This document shows positions 1 through 5,095 of a DNA stretch of 5,095 nt, one piece after another (the stretch's first letter is position 1; each line of letters begins with the position of its first letter). The position numbers and the translations under genes were made by a program. Under the pieces are notes generated by a model that was not told the origin of the DNA, made no database searches, and saw nothing but the letters and a program-made list of their open reading frames with translations. Source of the stretch: Chloroflexota bacterium (GTDB lineage Bacteria > Chloroflexota > Limnocylindria > Limnocylindrales > CSP1-4); the NCBI GenBank assembly GCA_016875645.1, contig VGPE01000211.1:1-5095 (forward strand), in the 5' to 3' direction.

Positions 1-885
1 CTCGACCGGCATCCGGCTCGCACTGACCGGTGCCTTCACGATCCGCCAGCCCTCGACATCGAGTTCGATCCGGCCCTCGGTGCCGATCAGGTGCACCACG
101 TAGTCCTGGGGGTTGCGCTTCCAGCCCGTCATGTAGGCACGAACCCCGTTCTGGTAGGTGATGTACGCGTTGACGCCCGGCTCCTTCGACGCGTCGCGGC
201 CGCCGTCGCCCTTGTACTCGGTGCCGTAGTCCTGCATGCCGGGCTCCAGCTCCGCCCAGACCCAGGCTGGCTCGGCATCGGCGAAGGAGGTGAGCAGGTC
301 GATCGCGTGGGTGTGGATGCGCCAGAGCATGGCCCGCGGGCCGCCGTTCTCCAGCAGCACCGAGACGAGCTCGCCGATGGCTCCGGCGGCGATCAGTCGC
401 CGGGCCTCGATGTACTCGGGCATCCAGCGCCGCCCGTAATTGACGCTCATCGGCACTCCCGCGGCCCGGACGGCCGCGACCATCCGGTCAGCCTCGTCGA
501 GCGAGATGGAGAGCGGCTTCTCGCAGAAGATCGAGCGCGCGCCCGCGGCCAGCGCGGACTCCAGCACGACGCCGTGGAGGTGGTCCGGCGTCACGATCGA
601 GACGAGGTCGAGATCGCGATGGTTCGCGAACAGCTCGCGGTAGTCGCCGTAGACCCTGGCATCGGGCCAGTGGGCCCCCCAGCGCTCGAGGAACTGGGTC
701 TGCGCCTCGGGCACGATGTCACAGCCTGCCACCACCTCGATCTCGGGGATGGTCGCCATGGCCGACGCGTGCGTGCCCGGCGACGCCGTCCCGAGGACCG
801 GGTCGGACGCGGGCTGGGGCGGATCCGCCCCGATCCACGACAGGCCGATGATCGCGGCGCGGTAGCGGCGGACGGGCTCAGACAT
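1..885 (-). CDS. Gfo/Idh/MocA-family oxidoreductase, 3' end cut by the window edge
   Basis: The frame is open from ATG at 885-883 to position 1, giving 295 residues without a stop, so the last part of the C-terminal domain lies outside. Residues 1-130 form the NAD(P)-binding Rossmann domain: the glycine motif is G14-L-S-W-I-G19, and E122-K123-P124 is the family's EKP motif, whose lysine contacts cofactor and substrate. The alpha/beta substrate domain follows, with W188-R-I-H-T-H193-A-I-D196 at the usual catalytic His/Asp helix. About 19 extra residues (20-38) sit between the glycine motif and T38-H39-A40; I recall a subfamily with such an insert. The product is probably a cytoplasmic sugar, cyclitol or sugar-acid dehydrogenase, substrate unknown. 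The start is supported by GGAG at 893-896, 7 bases upstream. The ATG overlaps the aldolase stop by 8 bp, so translation is probably coupled and the two genes share a transcript. Confidence 0.93.
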   Translation of the reverse strand, partial: MSEPVRRYRAAIIGLSWIGADPPQPASDPVLGTASPGTHASAMATIPEIEVVAGCDIVPEAQTQFLERWGAHWPDARVYGDYRELFANHRDLDLVSIVTPDHLHGVVLESALAAGARSIFCEKPLSISLDEADRMVAAVRAAGVPMSVNYGRRWMPEYIEARRLIAAGAIGELVSVLLENGGPRAMLWRIHTHAIDLLTSFADAEPAWVWAELEPGMQDYGTEYKGDGGRDASKEPGVNAYITYQNGVRAYMTGWKRNPQDYVVHLIGTEGRIELDVEGWRIVKAPVSASRMPVE

Positions 886-1855
886 GCGCGGTCTCCAGGG
901 TGCCTGCGCCGACGACGTTGGGGACACCGGCGTTCAGCAACATCTGACGCGCCTGTTCCCGGAACTTGCCGCGCACGTCCCGGGTCGGCGGCCGGTTGCG
1001 GCTCGATGGCAGGCCGACCAACTCCATGCAGAGTTTGTCGAGATAGCCGTCGCCGCCGGTATAGCTCTCCATCTCGACCCAGAGCGACATGAACGGCATT
1101 GCGACCTTGACCATGTCGCGCTGCGCCTCGGCGTACTCGCCGCGCTCCAGCTTGTGCCACAGGGCCGCGGCCCATTGCGGCCAGTAGTTGGCGACGTGGA
1201 GCTCGATGGAGCGCGCGCCCAGGATGTGGCTGGTCACATAGCGCATCTGGTTGTCGATGATCGCGAAGCGTTGTCCGAATCGGGACACCACGCCCTCGAA
1301 GGTCATCATGGCCGTGTCCGGCGTGGCCCACTTGAGCGAGACCACGTTGGGCATCCCGGCCAGCTTCTCGACGAGGGCGCTCGAGAGTCCGAGGCTGGTC
1401 CAGTAGGTGTTGTAGACGATCAGTCCGATGTCCGCGGCATCGGCCGCGGCCGTGATGTGGTCGAGAAAGTCGCCCTCGGTGTGCGCGTGGTAGAAGGGCG
1501 GCGAGACCTGGACGTAGTCGGCGCCGAGGCGGGCTGCGGCCTTCACCAGGCGCACCAGCTCCAGGGTGGAGAGCGTCTGACCGCCGACGGCGATCGGCAC
1601 CCGGCCCGCGGATTCATCGATCGCGGTCTCCCACACCGACAGCCGCTCGTCGAACGTCATCGTGGAGAAGTCGCCCGCGGCGCCGCCCGCGAGCAGGACG
1701 GCGCTGCCGGTCGTCAAGCCGCCGTCGATCAGGAATCGCACGTGCTGGCGGATCGCGTCATGGTCCACCGAGAGGTCCGCGTCGTCGCGGAACATCGTGG
1801 GGATCGTGGTGTAGCAGCCCTGCAGGCGACTGCGGGCGCGTTCGAAATCGGTCAT
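878..1855 (-). CDS. DHDPS/NAL-family class I aldolase or lyase (probably not DapA)
   Basis: This 325-residue protein has the length and motif order of the dihydrodipicolinate synthase/N-acetylneuraminate lyase TIM-barrel family, which forms a Schiff base with a keto acid. K175 in V-V-S-L-K-W is the Schiff-base lysine, Y148-N149 is the catalytic tyrosine motif, and P119-P-F-Y122 matches the P-Y-Y segment. Two DapA hallmarks are missing. The G-T-T-G-E loop reads G58-A-A-G-D62, and the position of the substrate-binding arginine five residues after the tyrosine is T153. A catabolic aldolase or dehydratase on a sugar-derived keto acid is therefore likelier than lysine biosynthesis (inference). ATG at 1855 is preferred because GAGGG (1864-1868) lies 8 bases upstream; TTG at 1858 and an in-frame start at 1906 are alternatives, the latter running into the upstream gene. 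It is the middle gene of the minus-strand block, 19 bp after one oxidoreductase and overlapping the next. Confidence 0.93.
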   Translation of the reverse strand: MTDFERARSRLQGCYTTIPTMFRDDADLSVDHDAIRQHVRFLIDGGLTTGSAVLLAGGAAGDFSTMTFDERLSVWETAIDESAGRVPIAVGGQTLSTLELVRLVKAAARLGADYVQVSPPFYHAHTEGDFLDHITAAADAADIGLIVYNTYWTSLGLSSALVEKLAGMPNVVSLKWATPDTAMMTFEGVVSRFGQRFAIIDNQMRYVTSHILGARSIELHVANYWPQWAAALWHKLERGEYAEAQRDMVKVAMPFMSLWVEMESYTGGDGYLDKLCMELVGLPSSRNRPPTRDVRGKFREQARQMLLNAGVPNVVGAGTLETAHV

Positions 1856-1874
1856 CAATGGGTCCCTCGCCCGC

Positions 1875-2288
1875 TCATAGCGGCAATTCGACGGCCTGGT
1901 TGGCACGGGCCGAGCGCTCGGCCCCCTCGAGCATCTGGGTGGTGTTGAGCCCCTCGCGCCCGCTGACGAACGGGTCGCGGCGGGCGGCGATCGCGGCGAC
2001 CAGGTCCTCCAACTGGGCAGCGTACGCCCGCAGCCGGAGCGGATCGACGGCGTTGAGCGGATCGAAGGGCGCCTGCTGGAACACGACGTCCCAGATCCGG
2101 TCGGGTGAGGCCGGGTCGGCGTCCGGGCGGCTCACCTCGACCCGGCCGTAGAAATCGACCCGCAGCATCGCCTCGGAACCGATGACCATGATCGTCATGG
2201 AGCCCAGGCCGGGCCTTGGCAGCTCGTAGCTCATCCAGTAGTTGGACAGCACGCCGTTCGCCCACGTGTACTGCGTCATGGAGCTCCC
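1875..2288 (-). CDS. Gfo/Idh/MocA oxidoreductase, C-terminal half of a frameshifted gene
   Basis: This segment continues the oxidoreductase that starts at 2914, in the -1 frame relative to it. It encodes the second half of the substrate-binding domain: a beta-sheet stretch beginning S-S-M-T-Q-Y-T-W-A-N-G, then a strand pair around G-S-E-A-M-L-R-V-D-F-Y-G. The final helix, running through L-E-D-L-V-A-A-I-A-A-R to G-L-N-T-T-Q-M-L-E-G, is the typical C-terminal signature in which the dehydrogenase records configured sites and neighbouring subunits. TGA is at 1877-1875. On its own the piece has ATG at 2279 and GTG at 2315, but neither has a convincing ribosome-binding site, and the segment lacks a cofactor domain, so it is not an independent gene. 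Joined to the N-terminal half it gives 346 residues, normal for the family. The aldolase gene begins 19 bp after its stop. Confidence 0.87.
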   Translation of the reverse strand, partial: GSSMTQYTWANGVLSNYWMSYELPRPGLGSMTIMVIGSEAMLRVDFYGRVEVSRPDADPASPDRIWDVVFQQAPFDPLNAVDPLRLRAYAAQLEDLVAAIAARRDPFVSGREGLNTTQMLEGAERSARANQAVELPL

Positions 2289-2914
2289 GGTACGAAGCCC
2301 GTATACGAGGCCCACTGCGAGTAGGCCCGGACCGCTTCACTGCCCAGGAACCAGCGGCTGATGTCGTTCCCATGCGCCGCATCGGACGCGAACGCCGTCT
2401 GCTTGGCGGGATCCTTCTTCCACTGGTCCTGGCGGGCCTCGAGGTCCCACCAGCCGACGGCGGTGCTCTGGGTGCGCAGCATCCGGAACTGGCCCAGGCG
2501 ACCCTCGCGGATCAGGTCGTGGGCGCGGCGGGTGGCATTGCGCCAGCGGTGCTGCGAGACGACGGCGAGGCGGACGTCGGCGGCGTCCGCGGCTTCGACC
2601 ATCCGCCGGCAGTCGGCGACGGTGTTGGCCATCGGCTTCTCGACCAGCATGTGCTTGCCGGCCGCGGCGGCAAGGACGCCCTGGTCCCCGTGACCATCCG
2701 GCGGAGTCGTGATCACGACCACGTCAACGTCGGGGCGCGCGAGCAGCGCCTCGAACGTCGGCTCCAGTGGCACTCCGTAGTCCATTGCCAGGGTCGGCGC
2801 GCGACGACCGCCCGCCACCGCCACGAGGCGTGTGCCGTGCGCGTGGTTGAACGCCACCTCCGCCCAGGTGCGGCCCATGAACCCCGATCCCAGGACGCCG
2901 ATGCCGACCGTCAT
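2276..2914 (-). CDS. Gfo/Idh/MocA oxidoreductase, N-terminal half of a frameshifted gene
   Basis: First gene of the minus-strand block. The 212 residues contain a full Rossmann domain with the standard G9-S-G11-F-M-G14 dinucleotide motif and E92-K93-P94. The first part of the substrate domain follows, with D178-A-A-H181-G-N-D184 at the position of the catalytic His/Asp helix. The active-site residues are therefore intact, and an NAD(P)-dependent sugar or cyclitol dehydrogenase is the best family-level call; the substrate is unknown. After V208-P-G the frame runs out at TGA 2278-2276, while family-like sequence continues at once in the -1 frame. One extra base at the G run around 2286-2288 would restore a single 346-residue protein. 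ATG at 2914 has an AGGGGAG ribosome-binding sequence at 2919-2925. The same frame stays open far upstream to 4156, but that part is only the antisense of the divergent gene. Confidence 0.9.
   Translation of the reverse strand: MTVGIGVLGSGFMGRTWAEVAFNHAHGTRLVAVAGGRRAPTLAMDYGVPLEPTFEALLARPDVDVVVITTPPDGHGDQGVLAAAAGKHMLVEKPMANTVADCRRMVEAADAADVRLAVVSQHRWRNATRRAHDLIREGRLGQFRMLRTQSTAVGWWDLEARQDQWKKDPAKQTAFASDAAHGNDISRWFLGSEAVRAYSQWASYTGFVPGAP
2286..2288 (-). other. Frameshift site in the oxidoreductase gene (G run one base short)
   Basis: The N-terminal frame reads CCG (2290-2288) then GGA (2287-2285) and reaches TGA eleven bases on. The C-terminal frame reads GGG (2288-2286), AGC, TCC, ATG. Restoring a fourth G gives V-P-G-S-S-M-T-Q, which joins the two halves without loss. 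The run is GGG on the coding strand (CCC on the plus strand). A missing homopolymer base in the assembly is the simplest reading; a real single-base deletion cannot be excluded. Confidence 0.82.
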
Positions 2915-3148
2915 GTCACTCCCCTGCTCGCCGCACGTGCAGCATCGATCATCGGCCGAGCGAGGGGGTCGCTGCCGGGCGTTTCGGCAACGGATGGCCC
3001 GCCGCGATCCAGTCCGCCCGGAATTCGTCGAGCGTCTCGGAACGTGTCGACGCGTTGGCATGCTACGCGCGCAGGGTTGCCGGCTGCCCGCGCCCGGCCG
3101 TCGATATGCTGGAGAGCCATCGCCGGTGACACACGAGGGGGTTCGCTG
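2915..3148. promoter_or_regulatory. Divergent intergenic region between the two transcription units
   Basis: These 234 bp separate the start of the minus-strand oxidoreductase block from the start of the plus-strand dehydrogenase-like gene, so both promoters should lie here. Ribosome-binding sequences mark both ends: AGGGGAG at 2919-2925 for the minus gene and GAGGGGG at 3135-3141 for the plus gene. TATGCT at 3105-3110 resembles a -10 box for the plus gene, but no good -35 lies 16-18 bases upstream, so the promoter call is weak. The best structured element is a palindrome at 3041-3056. No open frame in the region has the codon use of the neighbouring genes throughout, and I saw no riboswitch-like fold or terminator. 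Confidence 0.5.
3041..3056. promoter_or_regulatory. Candidate operator: 16-bp near-perfect palindrome
   Basis: AACGTGTCGACGCGTT is symmetric at seven of eight base pairs around a central CG; the only mismatched pair is 3045/3052. Even-length palindromes centred on CG are typical of LacI/GalR-family operators, which often control sugar catabolic genes. It lies 92 bp upstream of the plus-strand ATG and 126 bp upstream of the minus-strand ATG, where one site could control both units. A match of this quality can arise by chance in a GC-rich spacer of this length, and no regulator gene is visible, so this is only a candidate. Confidence 0.3.
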
Positions 3149-4201
3149 ATGACCGAGACGATCCGGATCGGGATCGCGGGCGCAGGCAAGATCGTCCGCG
3201 ACGAGCACATCCCCCGCTTCCGGGCACTCCCAGGCGTGGAGCTGGTGGGCGTCGCCAACCGGACCCGGGAATCTTCGGAGCGCGTCGCGCGTGACCTCGG
3301 CCTTCCGCGCGCCTACCGCGACTGGGGCGAGCTCGTGGAGGATCCCGACGTCGACGCCATCCTGATCGGCACCTGGCCGTACCTGCACGCCCCGATCGCG
3401 GTCGCGGCGCTCGAATTCGGCAAGCACGTGCTCACCGAGGCGCGAATGGCGCGCGACGCCGACGAGGCGCGGTCGATGCTCGCCGCGTCGGTGGACCACC
3501 CCGATCTCGTGGCCATGGTCGTGCCGGCCTCGTTCTCCATGTGGGCAGATCGGGCGATCGTGCGGGTGCTGGGCGCAGGCGGGCGTGCGTCCGGCGGCAT
3601 CGGTCGGTTGCTCGCCGTGCGCGTCGAATGGGACGGCGGTGCCGGCGACGACCCGGGCGAACACTGGCGCTGGCAGCGCCTCTACAGCGGCAGCAACACG
3701 ATGGCCCTCGGGATCCTCGTGGAGGCCATGGCGCGCTGGCTCGGTGTCGCGGAGTGGGTGTCGGCGCATACGGCGAACTTCCAGCCACGAAAGCCCGGCG
3801 CGGACGGGCGCCTGGTCCCGGTCGATGTGCCCGACCACGTGGCGGTGCTCGCGGGCTACCCGGGTGGCGTCAGCGCGTCGATCGAGATGAGCACGGTCAC
3901 GATGCGCGGGCGCGGGATTCACGCCACGTTCCACGGGACCGAGGCCGTGCTCGACGTCGACTTCGGGGCCTCCTCGCTCGCCGTGCGCGACGTCGGTGCG
4001 GCCTCGGGCGGCGAACCGGTGGAGATCCGGCCCGGCGAAGCGGATGCCTGGCGGGCCGAACCGGACTTCGTGGCCGCCATTCGCGGCGAGAAACCGGTTG
4101 ACATGACCGACTTCGCGACCGGCGTGCGCTACATGGAGTTCGTTGACGCGGTGCACGAGTCGGCGAGGGACGGGCTCCGCATCGACCTGTCGGGCGCTTG
4201 A
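3149..4201 (+). CDS. Gfo/Idh/MocA-like protein with an altered EKP motif (E-A-R)
   Basis: The 350-residue product has family-typical length. An N-terminal Rossmann domain carries G11-A-G13-K-I-V16, with the third glycine replaced by valine, and a C-terminal alpha/beta domain ends at about residue 338. The conserved E-K-P triplet reads E97-A98-R99 within H-V-L-T-E-A-R-M-A. Where family members usually have an Asp/His catalytic helix this one has G181-S-N-T-M-A-L-G-I-L-V-E192, with neither residue at the expected spacing. The fold is clear, but classical hydride-transfer catalysis is doubtful. It may be a dehydrogenase of a divergent subgroup (I recall E-A-R-M-A in other family members), a redox-silent partner, or a different lyase-type enzyme. 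ATG at 3149 follows GAGGGGG (3135-3141) by 7 bases; the frame is open far upstream, but that stretch is antisense to the neighbouring gene. It is divergent from the oxidoreductase/aldolase block and overlaps the DUF1801 gene by one base. Confidence 0.92.
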   Translation: MTETIRIGIAGAGKIVRDEHIPRFRALPGVELVGVANRTRESSERVARDLGLPRAYRDWGELVEDPDVDAILIGTWPYLHAPIAVAALEFGKHVLTEARMARDADEARSMLAASVDHPDLVAMVVPASFSMWADRAIVRVLGAGGRASGGIGRLLAVRVEWDGGAGDDPGEHWRWQRLYSGSNTMALGILVEAMARWLGVAEWVSAHTANFQPRKPGADGRLVPVDVPDHVAVLAGYPGGVSASIEMSTVTMRGRGIHATFHGTEAVLDVDFGASSLAVRDVGAASGGEPVEIRPGEADAWRAEPDFVAAIRGEKPVDMTDFATGVRYMEFVDAVHESARDGLRIDLSGA

Positions 4202-4575
4202 TGGCCGCCCGGACGATCGAGGACTACGCGGCCGGGCTCGGCGACTGGCGCGCCCAGGCTGTGCTGGCGGCGGCCGCGACCATCCGCGGCGCCGCCCCGG
4301 ACGCGACGGCGTCGATCAAGTGGGCGCAGCCCGTCTTCGAATCCAACGGCCCGTTCGCCTACATCAAAGCGTTCGCGCGAACGGTGAACGTGGGGTTCTG
4401 GCGGGGCGTCGAGCTGGACGATCCCGACGGGGTGCTGGTCGGGGACGGAGACCGGATGCGCCACATCGCGTTGCGGTCCCTGGCCGACTTGGACGGCGAT
4501 CACATCGCCCGCCTGGTCCGTCGGGCCGTGGCCCTCAACGCCGAGAAGGGCAGCCCGACACTCCGCCAGCGGTGA
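4201..4575 (+). CDS. DUF1801 domain protein
   Basis: This 124-residue soluble protein matches the DUF1801 (YdhG/YdeI-like) pattern. I39-K40-W41-A-Q-P44 is followed by F-A-Y-I-K-A-F, then V-N-V-G-F-W-R-G-V-E-L at 62-72, and G81-D-G-D-R-M-R-H88-I-A-L at 81-91. These match the family's K-W, F-F-x-G-x-x-L and G-x-x-M-R-H-I features. Some members have been annotated as iron chaperones in Bacillus, but there is no general biochemical function, and I assign none. ATG at 4201 overlaps the preceding TGA by one base (TGATG); TTG at 4198 is an in-frame alternative. There is no strong Shine-Dalgarno sequence, so translation probably depends on coupling to the upstream dehydrogenase-like gene. Its TGA (4573-4575) lies 6 bp from the stop of the convergent DUF3179 gene. 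There is no signal peptide or membrane segment. Confidence 0.85.
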   Translation: MAARTIEDYAAGLGDWRAQAVLAAAATIRGAAPDATASIKWAQPVFESNGPFAYIKAFARTVNVGFWRGVELDDPDGVLVGDGDRMRHIALRSLADLDGDHIARLVRRAVALNAEKGSPTLRQR

Positions 4576-4581
4576 GTGCGA

Positions 4582-5095
4582 CTACGGCGCCGGCTCCCAG
4601 ACGTCGGTATGGGGGGAAGAAGGAGTACCAGCCGAACCAGTAGGCAAGGTGCCCGTCGAGCCGCGGCGCGACCCGTCCGTCTGGGGCGACCAGCGCGGAT
4701 CTCGGCGCCCGTCTGATACAGGAAGTCGCCGTCGCGATGGACCCCCCGCACCGGAACGGGTCCCCGGCCAGCGACAAGGACCACCGACTTGCCCCCGATC
4801 ACGTCGTTTGCGATCCGCGCGCGCGACAGATCGTTGACGGGGTAGGCCCGCGCTGCATCGCCGATTCGCAGCCCGAACACCCACGCCTTGCAGGGCAGCC
4901 GCTCGCTCCGCCGCCACACCGGGAACATCGTGTCCGGCGAGGCGAAATAGTCACCGTATGCCTGGCCGAGCTCGTACAACCGGATGTGACCGGTGTCGTG
5001 GCTCAGGACGGTGGTGTCGGGGTGCTGCAGCCGCCACTGCGGCCAGCCCGTCATCACGACCGGGATGCGTTCCAGGCGAACCCCGGAATTCACGA
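4582..5095 (-). pseudogene. DUF3179 domain protein, 5'-partial, with at least two frameshifts
   Basis: The gene enters from the right edge. The first frame starts with R-L-E-R-I-P-V-V-M-T-G-W, which in DUF3179 proteins follows a longer N-terminal part, so GTG at 5093 is probably not the true start. The first frame (5093 to about 4695) carries H-P-D-T-T-V-L-S, Y-G-D-Y-F-A-S-P, F-P-V and A-Y-P-V-N-D-L, all typical of the domain. The sequence then continues in a second frame as L-V-A-P-D-G-R-V-A-P-R-L, then H-L-A-Y-W-F-G-W-Y-S-F-F-P (about 4693 to 4616), and in a third frame as H-T-D-V-W-E-P-A-P followed by TAG at 4584-4582. Each block fits the family and directly follows the previous one. The second break sits in a six-G run (plus strand 4611-4616) that is one base too long. 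The role of DUF3179 proteins is not established; many are exported, but the relevant N-terminus is not visible here. This is either a damaged gene or an intact gene with sequence errors. Confidence 0.8.

Noticed and set aside
91..1948. Long plus-strand open frames (91-1092 and 884-1948)
   Set aside because: They are antisense to the oxidoreductase and aldolase genes, are rich in R, G, A, H and D with no recognisable domain, and arise from the high GC content.
2280..2295. Programmed -1 frameshifting in the oxidoreductase
   Set aside because: There is no X-XXY-YYZ slippery heptamer and no evident downstream stem-loop, and the family is not known for recoding. A missing base is simpler.
3026..3052. 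Inverted repeat CGTCGA / TCGACG with 15-bp spacer
   Set aside because: Six-base arms of CG-rich sequence are at chance level here, and the right arm is part of the better palindrome at 3041-3056.
2953..3062. Minus-strand frame between TAG and TGA containing E-T-L-D-E-F-R-A-D-W-I-A-A-G
   Set aside because: It looks protein-like and has better third-position GC, so it could be a remnant tail of a lost gene. However, it has no ATG or GTG start, only about 37 codons, and no family I recognise.
2911..3120. 69-codon minus-strand frame with ATG at 3120 whose TGA overlaps the oxidoreductase ATG (ATGA)
   Set aside because: The overlap is suggestive, but by my count only about two thirds of third positions are G/C, below the neighbouring genes, and the translation resembles no family.
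2216..3148. Upstream extension of the plus-strand dehydrogenase-like frame, starting at 2216
   Set aside because: It is antisense to the frameshifted oxidoreductase and has no domain features. The real protein begins at 3149 with a good ribosome-binding sequence and the Rossmann motif.
2915..4156. Minus-strand frame continuous from 4156 into the oxidoreductase
   Set aside because: Only the part from 2914 downward is family-like; the rest is antisense to the 3149-4201 gene.
4576..4600. Possible terminator between the convergent DUF1801 and DUF3179 genes
   Set aside because: The gap is only 6 bp. The nearby GC-rich palindrome CGGCGCCG has no loop or T tract, so no intrinsic terminator can be supported.

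Overview
The window is high-GC DNA, densely coded with short or overlapping gene junctions and a strong G/C preference at third codon positions. This suggests a high-GC environmental bacterium such as a Chloroflexota or Actinomycetota member. That placement is inference, because there is no rRNA or other marker gene. Nothing mobile, no RNA gene and no CRISPR array was seen.

Layout. On the minus strand, reading from about 2914 down to the left edge, a three-gene block encodes a Gfo/Idh/MocA-family oxidoreductase (2914 to 1875, broken by one frameshift), a dihydrodipicolinate synthase/N-acetylneuraminate lyase (DHDPS/NAL) family class I aldolase or lyase (1855 to 878), and a second Gfo/Idh/MocA oxidoreductase (885 to beyond position 1). 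The junctions are a 19-bp gap and an 8-bp overlap, so the block looks like one transcript. A 234-bp intergenic region separates it from a divergent plus-strand pair: a third Gfo/Idh/MocA-like protein (3149-4201), whose catalytic EKP motif reads E-A-R, and a DUF1801 protein (4201-4575) joined to it by a TGATG stop/start overlap. At the right edge a minus-strand DUF3179 gene (stop at 4582, 5' end outside the window) converges on the DUF1801 gene with 6 bp between stops and carries at least two frameshifts.

How the genes may work together. Two NAD(P)-type sugar/polyol dehydrogenase-fold proteins around a Schiff-base aldolase, with a third dehydrogenase-like protein divergent from them, is the usual make-up of a small catabolic cluster for a sugar, sugar acid or cyclitol. 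The substrate cannot be read from the sequence. The aldolase lacks the residues expected of true dihydrodipicolinate synthase, so it is probably catabolic. No transporter or regulator lies inside the window.

Quality note. Three reading-frame breaks occur within about 2.4 kb. Two are in G/C homopolymers, and conserved family sequence continues directly in another frame at each. Base-call or assembly errors explain this at least as well as real gene decay. I found no evidence of a new defence, mobile or regulatory system. The most unusual points are the catalytic-motif variants in the third dehydrogenase-like protein and in the aldolase.
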